A stretch of 49,714 bases of DNA. Source: Prevotella sp. S7-1-8. GTDB taxonomy: Bacteria; Bacteroidota; Bacteroidia; Bacteroidales; Bacteroidaceae. Below the pieces are notes generated by a model that did no database searches, was not told the DNA's origin, and saw only the letters and a program-made list of their open reading frames with translations. Shown one piece after another: positions 27,068 through 36,741 of the stretch. Made by a program: the position numbers and the translations under genes. The stretch spans positions 1 to 49,714 of the forward strand of contig NZ_JRNC01000051.1 in NCBI RefSeq assembly GCF_000758925.1, given 5' to 3'. Position 1 is the first letter of the stretch; every line of letters starts with the position of its first letter.

Positions 27068-28034
27068 TCAAAACTTAGCGACGCTTTTATCCGCGTGGCG
27101 GCACGACCTTCAAAAAGATTGCCAAGCAATAAAGATCGTTACGCCGCTTGCCTTTTGAGCGACATCTATACAGCGGACTTGCGAAAACAAATTTTGTAAG
27201 TATTTATACCATTTATTTATCGCTCCATAACTGATACGTTTGGCCATTTTACGCTTGTCCCGAAGCCATCTTGGCGTCAAACCACGCCGAGCGAGCCATG
27301 GACCTCCTGTCATTAGGCACGAATGGCAACGCCGCCAATGCTTAAAGGCGTGTCGTTTGGACGCCATTCGGCTGTCGTTTGATACCTGATCGAAACGCGA
27401 TCAATACTTAATCGCCAAACAAATAGGTTGTCATTTTAAACGAAAGCAAAATGACATTATCATAATATGTTGTCTTTTAGCCAATTGCAAGAGCATGCCC
27501 ATTTCCCCAATTTACAGGAACACAATCTGCTTTTTACAATAAATTCATGTAAACCAAACCCGATGTAATAATAATTCGACATGTTTTTTTTATTTTCCAA
27601 CGTCACCATTCGTCGGGCAAAACATTTTCGAGCCGAGGCGGGCATGCCGGCACTCTACTTGCCCGGAAATGTCGTTCCATTGCCCCACCGCACCCCACCG
27701 CGCGCCCAAGGTATGCAAGCGCGCGTACTCGCACGGTGACCACGGACTCCAAGCCCCACCCACCCACATAGGGCGAACGCAGCTTATCCAATTCCTCATC
27801 GGCGCGAATGGCATTCGTCGCACACGCAACAATCCATTTTGACGCTGCATTTATCTTTCCGCACGAGTTCAAGGATAAATTGCATGAAGTTTGCGACACC
27901 CACGAAATCTTTTTCAAAATGTCATGGTTGTTCCTTTTTTCGATACACCTTGAAACCAACGGCTCGCACCAAGACAGCTTGACCAATGGACATGTGGCTT
28001 TGAAAAAATATTTCTTACTTTTTTAACCATAGCC
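27068..28034. other. 967-base region without a recognisable gene
   Basis: The frames in this region have no recognisable product and overlap one another on both strands. Composition is mixed: GC-rich at 27600-27800 and AT-rich at 27420-27600. I see no tandem repeat, insertion sequence or strong hairpin. Decayed sequence is the simplest reading. Confidence 0.4.
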
Positions 28035-28065
28035 TTTGCACTTTCCAAAATAATTGCTACTTTTG
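28035..28065 (+). promoter_or_regulatory. Promoter of tRNA-Arg
   Basis: TTTG (28035-28038) and TACTTTTG (28058-28065) are separated by 19 bp. Both match the Bacteroidota consensus and lie 17 bases upstream of the tRNA. Confidence 0.75.
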
Positions 28066-28082
28066 CATCTAATTCGTTTAAA

Positions 28083-28159
28083 GGCTCCGTAGCTCAGTTG
28101 AATAGAGCACAAGATTCCGGTTCTTGGTGTCGCGGGTTTGAGTCCCGCCGGAGTCACCA
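28083..28159 (+). tRNA. tRNA-Arg, anticodon CCG
   Basis: A full cloverleaf can be drawn. The acceptor GGCTCCG pairs with CGGAGTC (one G-U), and the D stem is GCTC/GAGC. The anticodon stem CAAGA/TCTTG encloses TTCCGGT, so the anticodon is CCG, reading CGG. The T arm is GCGGG TTTGAGT CCCGC. The CCA end is encoded. No att-like duplication was seen next to it. Confidence 0.95.
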
Positions 28160-28195
28160 TGAAGCACGACTTCAAAACCTTTTTTCTTTATAGAC

Positions 28196-29419
28196 ATGGA
28201 TATCACCGAACGATTTATTAATTATACTAAGTTCGACACACAGTCGGCGGAAGGCTCCGACACAACACCCAGCACAGCCAAGCAACTCATCTTCGCGAAA
28301 TACCTGAAAGAAGAACTTCATGCCGAAGGGTTGAAAGACATAGAAATGGACGGGATGGGCTATATCTATGCCACACTTCCTTCCAACATTAAGAAAGAGG
28401 CGCCGACCATTGGCTTTATCGCTCACTACGACACCGCGCTCGACGCAAGCGGCGCCAACGTCAAGGCACGCGTCATAAAGAATTATGACGGCGGCGACAT
28501 TGAGCTGTCGCCGGGTATTATTTCATCACCCAAGAAATTCCCGGAACTGTTAGAGCACAAAGGAGAAGATATCATTGTGACTGACGGCACGACGCTGCTG
28601 GGAGCCGATGACAAAGCTGGTATAGCGGAGATAGTACAGGCCATGTGTTACCTGCGCGACCACGACGAAATTAAACATGGTGATATTAGAGTGGCTTTCA
28701 ACCCTGACGAGGAGATTGGCATGGGCGCTCACCACTTTGATGTGGAGCGTTTCGGATGCCAATGGGCATACACCATGGACGGTGGAGACATAGGCAACTT
28801 GGAATATGAAAACTTCAACGCCGCGGCTGCCAAAGTCACCATCAAGGGCGTGAGCGTACACACGGGTTATGCCAAAGGCAAGATGATAAACGCCAGCAGG
28901 TTGGCATGCGAGTTTAACGGCTATATCCCAGACACGGACATACCCGAGAACACCGAGGGCTATGAAGGCTTCTATCATCTCACCAACATGGAGACGAGGT
29001 GCGAGGAAGCGTTGTTAAGCTATATCATTCGCGACCATGACCGCAAGAAATTCGAAAGGCGGAAGGCCTTTGTCGAGAGTGTCGCCAAGCGGATGAACGA
29101 GAAATACGGAGAGGATACGGTCGTGGTGGAAACGCGCGATCAATATTATAACATGAAGGAGAAAATAGATCCTGACATGTATGTCATTGACATTGTGCTC
29201 AAGGCCATGCAAGAAACAGGCGTGACGCCAAAAGTGAAGCCCATTCGCGGCGGCACAGACGGCGCGCAGCTAAGTTTCAAAGGGTTGCCCTGTCCCAACA
29301 TTTTCGCTGGCGGCGTGAACTTTCACGGACCATATGAGTTTGTTTCTATCCAAGTGATGGAAAAGGCTATGCAGGTTATCACGAAGATTTGCGAGATCAC
29401 AGGAACGTTTAATGACTAA
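28196..29419 (+). CDS. pepT: Peptidase T (tripeptide aminopeptidase)
   Basis: PepT is a cytoplasmic two-zinc M20 aminopeptidase that removes the N-terminal residue of tripeptides. At 407 residues it is of normal length. Visible motifs are [10 protein letters not shown] (about 78-87, metal His and Asp), DDKAGIAEI (bridging Asp), [14 protein letters not shown] (catalytic and metal Glu), [16 protein letters not shown], and [13 protein letters not shown] with the last metal His. It follows the tRNA by 37 bases and may be read from the tRNA promoter. The start is ATG 28196. Confidence 0.95.
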   Translation: MDITERFINYTKFDTQSAEGSDTTPSTAKQLIFAKYLKEELHAEGLKDIEMDGMGYIYATLPSNIKKEAPTIGFIAHYDTALDASGANVKARVIKNYDGGDIELSPGIISSPKKFPELLEHKGEDIIVTDGTTLLGADDKAGIAEIVQAMCYLRDHDEIKHGDIRVAFNPDEEIGMGAHHFDVERFGCQWAYTMDGGDIGNLEYENFNAAAAKVTIKGVSVHTGYAKGKMINASRLACEFNGYIPDTDIPENTEGYEGFYHLTNMETRCEEALLSYIIRDHDRKKFERRKAFVESVAKRMNEKYGEDTVVVETRDQYYNMKEKIDPDMYVIDIVLKAMQETGVTPKVKPIRGGTDGAQLSFKGLPCPNIFAGGVNFHGPYEFVSIQVMEKAMQVITKICEITGTFND

Positions 29420-29620
29420 GGAGGAGACCATTTCCCCTTTCGTTGTCAAATTCGAAGGCTTCATCTCTCGACAACTCGCGGCAAGACGCATGAAAGCTAT
29501 CCGAGGTTAAACCATGAGCCTCCTCACACCCCGATATCAGTGTGGCGTGGGGAGCGTTTGTTTTTGAGGGCATGAGAAAACAATCCATGCCCCTGCGATT
29601 ATAGAATTACCATCATACAA

Positions 29621-30439
29621 ATGACATTCGAGAATATTATCACAAGCGCGCAAAACCAGAGAGTTAAGCGACTCATGGCCTTGCAACAAAAATCGGTTGA
29701 ACGCAAAAAGAGTGGGCTGTTTGTGGTTGAGGGCGTGCGCGAGTTGCTGCATTGCATCCGCGCGGGCTATGAGGTGGAGTGCTTGTTTCGTTGCCAAGAC
29801 ATTTTGGGGTCGAACCCCGACGCGCGGAAAATTAAAACGCTCGCACCGGACGCGCCCATCTATGACGTTTCAAAAAAAGTGTATGAGAAGATGGCTTACC
29901 GGGGCACCACGGAGGGATTGATGGCAGAGATGCGAGCAAAAGACAAGTCCCTGGACGACCTCAAACTGCCCGAGAATCCTTTTTTGGTGGTGCTGGAAAG
30001 CGTGGAGAAACCGGGAAACCTTGGCGCCGTGCTCCGAAGCGCAGACGCCTCGGGGGTGGACGCGGTCATCGTATGCGACCCTCTCACAGATCTTTTCAAC
30101 CCCAACCTGATACGCGGCAGCGTAGGCGCGGTCTTCACGGTGCCCACGTTGGCATGCGGCACCGAGGAGTGTATTGACTTCTTGAGGTCGCACGGCATCC
30201 AAATACTAACCGCCCAACTGCAAGATTCCGCGCTCTATTACAACACCGACATGCGCCAGCCCACCGCCATCGTCATGGGCACTGAGGCTACGGGACTTAC
30301 AAACGCTTGGAGACAAGCCGCCAACGCCCATATCCGCATCCCCATGTTGGGACATCTCGACTCTCTCAATGTGTCGGTGAGCGCGGCCATACTGATGTAT
30401 GAGGCGGTGAGACAAAGGAGCCATGGGCTTGGGTTGTAA
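29621..30439 (+). CDS. SpoU/TrmH-family RNA methyltransferase
   Basis: These knotted SPOUT enzymes methylate a ribose 2'-O in rRNA or tRNA with S-adenosylmethionine. The 272 residues contain an N-terminal substrate-binding region with GLFVVEGVRELLHC, then the three SpoU motifs: EKPGNLGAVLRSADASG (about 127-143), IVMGTEATGL, and LGHLDSLNVSVSAAILMYE near the end. The target nucleotide cannot be read from the sequence. The gene lies between pepT and the Nudix gene on the same strand, with gaps of about 200 and 40-60 bases. Confidence 0.9.
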   Translation: MTFENIITSAQNQRVKRLMALQQKSVERKKSGLFVVEGVRELLHCIRAGYEVECLFRCQDILGSNPDARKIKTLAPDAPIYDVSKKVYEKMAYRGTTEGLMAEMRAKDKSLDDLKLPENPFLVVLESVEKPGNLGAVLRSADASGVDAVIVCDPLTDLFNPNLIRGSVGAVFTVPTLACGTEECIDFLRSHGIQILTAQLQDSALYYNTDMRQPTAIVMGTEATGLTNAWRQAANAHIRIPMLGHLDSLNVSVSAAILMYEAVRQRSHGLGL

Positions 30440-30502
30440 ATTAAATAAACAAAAAAGCGAATTGAAAACCCACATGATATGAGACAGAGACGCGACGAGG
30501 AG

Positions 30503-31069
30503 ATGGCGTGGAAAAAACTTGATAGCAAGTATATCATACATAGACCGTGGCTCACGGCACGCCGAGACAAAGTTCAATTGCCCAACGGCAAGGTTTTTGA
30601 CGAATACTATGTACTGGAGTATCCCACATGGGTTAATGTCGTGGCTGTGACGCAATCGGGCGAATTGATATTGGAACGGCAATATCGTCATGCGCTTGGC
30701 ATCGTCTCGACGGAGATTGTCGCTGGATGCGTGGAAAAAGGCGAGACACCATTAGATGGCGCCAAGCGCGAGTTGCTGGAAGAGACAGGGTATACGGGCG
30801 GCACGTGGTCTGAGCTAATGGCGGTCGCGCCCAACCCCAGCACAATGACCAATCTTTGCCACTGCTTCGTGGCTAAAAATGTCATACCGACCACCAATCG
30901 TCATTGGGATGAGACAGAAGATATAGAAGTGTTTCTCAAAAGCAAGCGTGAAACGCTTGAGATGTTGCGGCAGGGGCAGTTCGCGCAGGCCATGATGATC
31001 GCGCCACTATGGAAATATTTTGCCGACCATACAGACTTGTTGCAAAGTAGGCAAGCGCCATCCGAATGA
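30503..31069 (+). CDS. Nudix hydrolase, ADP-ribose pyrophosphatase-like
   Basis: Nudix enzymes hydrolyse nucleoside diphosphates linked to another group. The Nudix box GCVEKGETPLDGAKRELLEETGY (positions given by its Gly, REL and EE residues) is complete and follows the usual YVLEYPTWVNVVAVT strand. The preceding SKYIIHRPWLTARRDKV is typical of the ADP-ribose pyrophosphatase branch. The start is taken at 30503 (MAWKKLDSKYI), where family similarity begins; an ATG at 30479 would add eight residues. Substrate is inferred from family only. Confidence 0.87.
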   Translation: MAWKKLDSKYIIHRPWLTARRDKVQLPNGKVFDEYYVLEYPTWVNVVAVTQSGELILERQYRHALGIVSTEIVAGCVEKGETPLDGAKRELLEETGYTGGTWSELMAVAPNPSTMTNLCHCFVAKNVIPTTNRHWDETEDIEVFLKSKRETLEMLRQGQFAQAMMIAPLWKYFADHTDLLQSRQAPSE

Positions 31070-31224
31070 CGCCCAAGCCTCTCGTATGGACCCAATCCTA
31101 TCCATTCGGGAAAAACTTGCGCTATCACGGTGACGGGATGGCCTTGTCACCGGGTTATGAAAGAAAATCGCAAGAGACGTTTATAGTTTCTATAGAAATA
31201 TAAACTTCGTTTCAAACATACCTT

Positions 31225-34083
31225 TTAATACCATTGCACGGCGTTGCTATAACCACTCCGCTTGTCATATTTCAACGCATCTGTCAACGTTGCCGCATTG
31301 GCTCTGAAGGAGAAATTGTAGCTTGTGTATGGTGCCAACACTACGGAGCAACTCATGTTGAAACAATGAAGGTCGCGTTGCAATGAGGCCGTTGTCATGG
31401 ATATTTGCTTGTTTTCGAAATCATAACCACTGGAGAAACTTATATTCCAACCGTCGCTGATACGCAGATTTCCGCTCACATTAAGTGTCTGGGTGAATTT
31501 GTACGGATATCTCATGCTCTTCTTGTTGAACCTTCCACCACGGTCCTCGCGCATCGTGATGCCATAGCCAAAAGTCAATGACCACGGCATGGAAAAGGGC
31601 AAGTAGCCGTCATCGTCCGTGGAGGCCTTGCCGCCGTTTTGTTTTTTGTCAGCTCCACGCCTGCCTTTTTCCATCGCATCGTCTATGTTGCTCTCAATAT
31701 TTGTGTCAATATCCTCGTCGTCATGGTTCTTGTCATCGTCTTTCTCCTCGTCCTTGCCACTGAAAAGTTTTTTTATTTTCTCGGGATTGAGCGTATAAGA
31801 TATATTTTGTGACATGCCTTGAAAGCGTCCGAAACGGCCACATCCCCACTCCGTTCGATCACCGACGTATGGTTTGCCGTTCTCGTCAAGCTCGTAAGCG
31901 TATGTGGCGAACACAGCGTTGAGGTTGAAAGTATAATTTTTCCACCACTTCAACCTTATACGCATGGACAAGTCACTCCATGGTTGGCGGCGCGCAGCCA
32001 TATTGTATGACATAGAGGCGCCAAGCTCATCTATCAAGCTTATTTTCTTGAAGCCAGTGGAATCTTTGTCGCTTTTGACCTTCATCTCTATGTTGTTGCT
32101 CACGTCCCAAGACACACTTCCAGTACGTCCTTTGCCCGGAGGCCCGTAAAGACCCGTGGAATAAGGAGAGTATTCCACCAACGAGACGTTTCCGTCACGG
32201 TCTGTTTTTTGGTAGGTCTGGTAATAACCATAGCGCGCCGAGCCAAAATCAGGCGCGTAGCTAAAGCTCACTTGTGGCGTGAACACATGTCGGATGGCTT
32301 GAATCTTTTCACCGAAAATTTTTCGGTTTGGAATGTAAAATCCATATAATTTGGTGCTGGCCGAAACGCTCATGTTCCAGTTATAGATGTTGTGAAAACC
32401 GTAAGTGGTATCCGCCACCTCAGTTTGGGTGGCTTGATTCCACGACTTTTCCACCTTGGACATGGTCATTCGGTCAGTAAAATTAAATGAGGGCGTGACA
32501 TTTATAAATTTGAAAAGCGTGAAAGACGCGTTGATAGGGATGTCATGTTGCATGCCATTGTGCCAATCTTTCACGATATTGGAGTGGAGCAATAGGTTTT
32601 CCTTGGTTTGGATAGAGTTGCTCATCTGTCCGGTATAGCTCATGGATATTTTCTCGTACCAGCGTTCCTCGCCCACCCTGCGCTTGCGCCTGAATGGGTA
32701 AAAACGGCTGACAGAAACATTGACGTCTGGCAAAGTTAGAGATATGGTGGAGTTTTGCATGTCTTGCGAGAGGTTGGCCGAGGTGCTCAACGAGAGTCCT
32801 ATGCTTGAGAAAGTGGTGCTCCAGCTTACCGAAGAGGTGCGCGTGGTTTGGGTCATGGCTTGCGGATTGTACATGCTCGTGAGATTGTTTCGTTCGTAGC
32901 TTGACGTGGCAAAGTTGACGCTCGCCGACAAAGAGCTGAATGGGTTGGCCTTGGAGTCTTGCCGATGGCTCCATTGCAGCTTGAAGCTCTCTTGCTCCTG
33001 GAAGTCCGGCATGCCCTTGTCTCCGGTCTTGGTGTCTTGGTAAGCGGCAAAAAACGACCCGCTGTACTTGTAGCGTTTGCGATAGTTGCTGGCAGCGGAG
33101 ATGCCCCACGACCCCTTGGTGTAAATTTCGCCAAGCAATTTCAAGTCCCATTTGTCACTGACAGCGAAGTAGTAGCCTCCGTCGCGGAGATAGAAACCGC
33201 GATTATTTTCGTCGCCATAGGAAGGCATGATAAAGCCGCTGGAATAGCTTTTGGTGAATGGGAAAAAACCATAAGGGATGGCCAAAGGCAATGGGACGTC
33301 TGCCACCACAAGATACGCCGGGCCAAAAATCACATCCTTGCCTGGGCGCACTTTAGCTCTCGACAGGGCTATATAGAAGTCTGGGTGCTCCCTGTCGCAA
33401 GTGGTGTAGCGGCCGTGAGCAAGGAAAAGCTCGCCCTTGTCATTACGCTTTGACACCTTACTGACAAGATAACCGTCTTCTTGTTGGGTATACGCATTGC
33501 GCACAATGCCCTTCTTACTCTTAAAGTTGAACGCCATGGTGTCGGTGTCATACTTGTCCTGTCCCATAGTGAAGATCGGACGTCCCTTGATGCCAGCCTT
33601 CTGCGTTGAGTCCGCGCTGCCCGTTGCGCGCACCAAACTGCTGTCCAGACTCATGTATATTTTATCGCTTTTGAGGTTCATGTTTTCATAACTCACCTCG
33701 GCCGTGCCGTAAAGATGGGCAGTGTTTGATTTGGCCTCATATACCAAAGAGTCTTGCGCCTCGTATTTAACGGGGGCGTCTATGCCACTCTTTTTCTTTT
33801 TGTTAAGGGAGTCCAACCTGATGGAATCGTCCACCATCTTGTTGTGATGGTAAATGGCAAGCTGGAGCGAATCCATCATGGTGGTATCGGTTTTGGCGTC
33901 CGCGTTGCCCTCCGTGATGGCGGAGTCTTTTAACGTGGGATGATCGTCGGGGGCAAGTTTGACTTTCGTCGTGTCGTCGTTGACGGAATTGATATTTTTA
34001 TTAAAAAATCCGGACACGTCGCTGTTTGCCATGGAAAAAACCATGACGAAAAGCGTAAATATGACGAGAAGCCGTGTCTTCAT
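31225..34083 (-). CDS. LPS-assembly protein LptD, Bacteroidetes type (OstA-like)
   Basis: LptD inserts lipopolysaccharide into the outer leaflet of the outer membrane. The start is ATG 34083 (MKTRLLVIF), where a signal peptide begins, giving about 952 residues; an upstream in-frame start would precede the promoter. An N-terminal OstA/LptA-like domain (about 85-215, with AQDSLVYEAKSNTAHLYG and NAYTQQEDGYLVS) is followed by a long beta-barrel with many aromatic strand ends, ending YSNAVQWY. A charged low-complexity insert (EEKDDDKNHDDEDID, about 790-830) sits within it. TACTTTTG at 34092-34099 (minus) leaves almost no leader. Confidence 0.88.
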   Translation of the reverse strand: MKTRLLVIFTLFVMVFSMANSDVSGFFNKNINSVNDDTTKVKLAPDDHPTLKDSAITEGNADAKTDTTMMDSLQLAIYHHNKMVDDSIRLDSLNKKKKSGIDAPVKYEAQDSLVYEAKSNTAHLYGTAEVSYENMNLKSDKIYMSLDSSLVRATGSADSTQKAGIKGRPIFTMGQDKYDTDTMAFNFKSKKGIVRNAYTQQEDGYLVSKVSKRNDKGELFLAHGRYTTCDREHPDFYIALSRAKVRPGKDVIFGPAYLVVADVPLPLAIPYGFFPFTKSYSSGFIMPSYGDENNRGFYLRDGGYYFAVSDKWDLKLLGEIYTKGSWGISAASNYRKRYKYSGSFFAAYQDTKTGDKGMPDFQEQESFKLQWSHRQDSKANPFSSLSASVNFATSSYERNNLTSMYNPQAMTQTTRTSSVSWSTTFSSIGLSLSTSANLSQDMQNSTISLTLPDVNVSVSRFYPFRRKRRVGEERWYEKISMSYTGQMSNSIQTKENLLLHSNIVKDWHNGMQHDIPINASFTLFKFINVTPSFNFTDRMTMSKVEKSWNQATQTEVADTTYGFHNIYNWNMSVSASTKLYGFYIPNRKIFGEKIQAIRHVFTPQVSFSYAPDFGSARYGYYQTYQKTDRDGNVSLVEYSPYSTGLYGPPGKGRTGSVSWDVSNNIEMKVKSDKDSTGFKKISLIDELGASMSYNMAARRQPWSDLSMRIRLKWWKNYTFNLNAVFATYAYELDENGKPYVGDRTEWGCGRFGRFQGMSQNISYTLNPEKIKKLFSGKDEEKDDDKNHDDEDIDTNIESNIDDAMEKGRRGADKKQNGGKASTDDDGYLPFSMPWSLTFGYGITMREDRGGRFNKKSMRYPYKFTQTLNVSGNLRISDGWNISFSSGYDFENKQISMTTASLQRDLHCFNMSCSVVLAPYTSYNFSFRANAATLTDALKYDKRSGYSNAVQWY

Positions 34084-34145
34084 TTGTGGTACAAAAGTAG
34101 GTAATAAATGGTGAAAAGTCGTGTGTTTTCGCAATTTTAACTTTG

Positions 34146-34703
34146 TTATTCAAACATTGCCTCCCATGCCTTAAAGCGTTCCAACCCGCCATCGCCAAAA
34201 CGAGCGATACTTCGCTCGGCCTCGGCGAGGGTTCGCTCATGTCGCAATTTTGTCTTGCTGTAGAATTTATCAGCGTAGCACACCACCTTTTCTTCCAATG
34301 TCTCGGGCAAATAGTCTTGGTGGGGCAACGGAAGATTGCCCGAAACGATAGCTTCCTTTGTCAATCCAGCACCCGTGTGACGCTCGCACACGCGAGCATG
34401 GCGAGGGTATCCCTCGGCGCGCATCAAGTTAGCGCCAATTATCCCATGTCGCAAATAGGGCTCTTTTCCATGGCAACAGATGCCCGGAGCATCGCACTCG
34501 AAGATGCCGATGTCGTGCAACATGGCCGCCTCTTCCACAAACGCGCGGTCAAGGCCAAGCTCCGGATGGCGGTCGCAAATTTGCAACGCCCTGCGCGTAA
34601 CCGCTATGCTATGTGTCAAGAAAACGCGGCGCAACTCGCTATCCTCTGGATAATACTTGTCTATCAGTTGCGCCACCCAATTGGGTTGTACTCGATAATC
34701 CAT
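34146..34703 (-). CDS. HD-domain phosphohydrolase-like protein
   Basis: The 185-residue protein carries the HD signature AAMLHDIGIF (about 69-78), then CCHGKEPYLRHGIIGANLMRAEG and CERHTGAG, which supply further metal ligands. This matches small HD/HDIG hydrolases annotated as phosphohydrolases. The substrate is unknown. It lies between lptD and the oxaloacetate-decarboxylase homologue on the same strand, but a terminator at 34708-34750 separates it from the latter, so it is not in one operon with it. Confidence 0.85.
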   Translation of the reverse strand: MDYRVQPNWVAQLIDKYYPEDSELRRVFLTHSIAVTRRALQICDRHPELGLDRAFVEEAAMLHDIGIFECDAPGICCHGKEPYLRHGIIGANLMRAEGYPRHARVCERHTGAGLTKEAIVSGNLPLPHQDYLPETLEEKVVCYADKFYSKTKLRHERTLAEAERSIARFGDGGLERFKAWEAMFE

Positions 34704-34707
34704 GACT

Positions 34708-34750
34708 TAAAAAACTATCGCCCTCTCCTCCGCTTTGGAGAAAAGGGCGA
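34708..34750 (-). terminator. Rho-independent terminator of the oxaloacetate decarboxylase gene
   Basis: TCGCCCT and AGGGCGA (34744-34750 and 34718-34724) enclose a second TCTCC/GGAGA pair. On the minus strand a run of T residues follows at 34714-34708. It lies directly between the two leftward genes. Confidence 0.75.
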
Positions 34751-34795
34751 ATATTTATTTATTGATAAATGTATATCACTGGCGAGCCCAAAAGA

Positions 34796-36571
34796 TTATT
34801 CGTGATCCCTTTCGATATAAGCTATCACATCACCCTTTTGCACCTTTGATCCTTGCTTTGCGCCTATCTCGACGAGTTTTCCCCCGAGGCTGGCGCCTAC
34901 CTCGACAAACTCGCCCCAAGGAGCCTGGATGTAGCAGAACGCATCTCCCTCCTTATAGGTCTTGCCGATGTATGGCTCTATCGCCGGAGCGGCCTCTCCG
35001 TCGCCTTGGAACTCCCAGTACACCTGTCCCTTCACGGGAGCCACGATGGCATCGGCTTTGGCGTGCTTGTACGCGGCCAACTGCTCTGGCGTGGCGTTAC
35101 CGCCAAGCTTGGCATCTTTAGCCTTCTGCAAGTCGGCCAAGAAATTTTTCTTGGCTTGACCACTCTTATAGTTCCTGTATTGCTCTGGGTGCATGGCCAA
35201 TTCCCACAGCTCCTCGTCGTCCTGACCATAGTCCCAGCCATTCTCGTCCATCTCCTTCTTGAAGTCGTCGAGCGCGTTTGGCAATAGCGTGTGTGGGTCG
35301 GCGTCGGTAAACTCGAAACCCTTTTCTTTGGCCAGCTTGACAATCTCGTCGTCAATCTTGCCGGGCACCTTGCCGCTCTTGCCAAGGATCATGCCCCACA
35401 TGGCGTCGTCCATCATGACATACCGCCCCTTGCCTTGTTCCAATGTGAGCAGGTTGAAAAGCGCGATGTTCTTGGTGTACTGCGAGAACGGCGTTACCAA
35501 AGGTGGATATCCCACCCTCGGCCACACGTAAGCCACCTCGTCAAAGAGCTTGATGAGCAGGTCGTCCATGCTCTGTGGCTCCTCGCCCTTCTTCTTGCGC
35601 AGGTTGTTGATGGTGTCGTACATGCCTTTCAGATCAGACATCATGGAGCCCATCATGCCGCCAGGCAGGCCACAGGTGAGCAGTAGCGAGCTCATCACCT
35701 TGTTTTGCGGGTTGATGAAACAGCCAAGCCATTCGTCGATGAACTCTTGCGTGAGTGCGCGCGCTTTCATGTACGCGCTCATGTTGATATCCGGAACGTC
35801 AAAGCCCGCGTTGCGAAGCATGCTCTGAACGGATATAACGTCAGGATGCACCTTGCCCCATGACAGTGGCTCTATGGCCGTGTCAATGATGTCCACACCA
35901 TTGCGGCACACCTCAAGGACCGATGCCATGCTCAGTCCGGGACCGGAGTGGCCGTGGTATTCCAATATAATATTGGGATGCTTGTCCTTGATACGTTTGG
36001 CCAACTGGCCCAAGAACGCCGGCTGTCCGATGCCAGCCATGTCTTTCAGGCATATCTCCTCCGCCCCTGCCTCGATCTCCTGATCGGCCAAGCGCTCATA
36101 ATAGTCGAGCGTATGTATGGGAGACGTCGTGATGCACAGCGTGCCCTGCGGGGTCATGCCCGCCTCCTTGGCCCACTTGATGGAAGGCGCAATGTTACGA
36201 ATGTCGTTCAGACCGTCAAAAATACGTGGTATATCCACGCCCTGCGCGTGTTTCACCCTGTACATCATGGCACGCACATCGTCCGGCACCGGATACATAC
36301 GCAGGGCATTCAAGCCGCGGTCTAACATGTGGGTTTTGATGCCCACTTCATTAAATGGTTTGCAAAAGGCGCGCACTGCCTCGTTCGGGTTCTCGCCGGC
36401 AAGCAATTGCACTTGCTCGAAAGCGCCGCCATTGGTCTCCACGCGCGAGAAACATCCCATGTCGATAATTACCGGGGCGATACGCTCCAACTGATCTTTG
36501 CGAGGCTGAAACTTGCCTGAGCTCTGCCACATGTCTCTATATATGAGACTAAACTGAATTTTCTTGCTCAT
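34796..36571 (-). CDS. Oxaloacetate decarboxylase alpha / pyruvate carboxylase B-like subunit without biotinyl lysine
   Basis: Members transfer a carboxyl group between biotin and pyruvate or oxaloacetate. The 591 residues have a carboxyltransferase domain with FSLIYRDMWQSSGK, CFSRVETNGGAFEQ, EICLKDMAGIG (metal/carboxyl lysine), EYHGHSGPG, and LPGGMMGSMMSDL, all as in the family. The C-terminal about 85 residues form a biotinyl-like domain, starting VKGQVYWEF. Where the lysine of EAMKM should be, the sequence reads FCYIQAPWGEF. The domain therefore probably cannot be biotinylated. A separate biotin carrier encoded elsewhere may be its partner; this is inference. Confidence 0.88.
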   Translation of the reverse strand: MSKKIQFSLIYRDMWQSSGKFQPRKDQLERIAPVIIDMGCFSRVETNGGAFEQVQLLAGENPNEAVRAFCKPFNEVGIKTHMLDRGLNALRMYPVPDDVRAMMYRVKHAQGVDIPRIFDGLNDIRNIAPSIKWAKEAGMTPQGTLCITTSPIHTLDYYERLADQEIEAGAEEICLKDMAGIGQPAFLGQLAKRIKDKHPNIILEYHGHSGPGLSMASVLEVCRNGVDIIDTAIEPLSWGKVHPDVISVQSMLRNAGFDVPDINMSAYMKARALTQEFIDEWLGCFINPQNKVMSSLLLTCGLPGGMMGSMMSDLKGMYDTINNLRKKKGEEPQSMDDLLIKLFDEVAYVWPRVGYPPLVTPFSQYTKNIALFNLLTLEQGKGRYVMMDDAMWGMILGKSGKVPGKIDDEIVKLAKEKGFEFTDADPHTLLPNALDDFKKEMDENGWDYGQDDEELWELAMHPEQYRNYKSGQAKKNFLADLQKAKDAKLGGNATPEQLAAYKHAKADAIVAPVKGQVYWEFQGDGEAAPAIEPYIGKTYKEGDAFCYIQAPWGEFVEVGASLGGKLVEIGAKQGSKVQKGDVIAYIERDHE

Positions 36572-36713
36572 TATTTTTGTGCTTTCAATTCATATTTCAA
36601 AACCAGTCCTTCACCTATGTATTGAGAGGAATGGCATTACGAATAGGTATGCAAAATTAGATAAAAAAATCCAAATTAGGTCCGATAGCGCGTTTTTTTT
36701 ATTCTTTTATAAT

Positions 36714-36721
36714 TATCTTTG
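36714..36721 (+). promoter_or_regulatory. -7 box of the lipoprotein gene
   Basis: TATCTTTG lies 20 bases upstream of the ATG at 36742, preceded by a T-rich stretch instead of a clear TTTG -33 box. Confidence 0.5.
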
Positions 36722-36741
36722 CAAAGAACAACAGTCCATGC

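Noticed and set aside
27110..27986. Several frames in the gap after dnaX
   Set aside because: They overlap on both strands and lack recognisable motifs and promoters.
28083..28159. tRNA-Arg as an integration site
   Set aside because: No repeat of the tRNA 3' end and no integrase were seen nearby.
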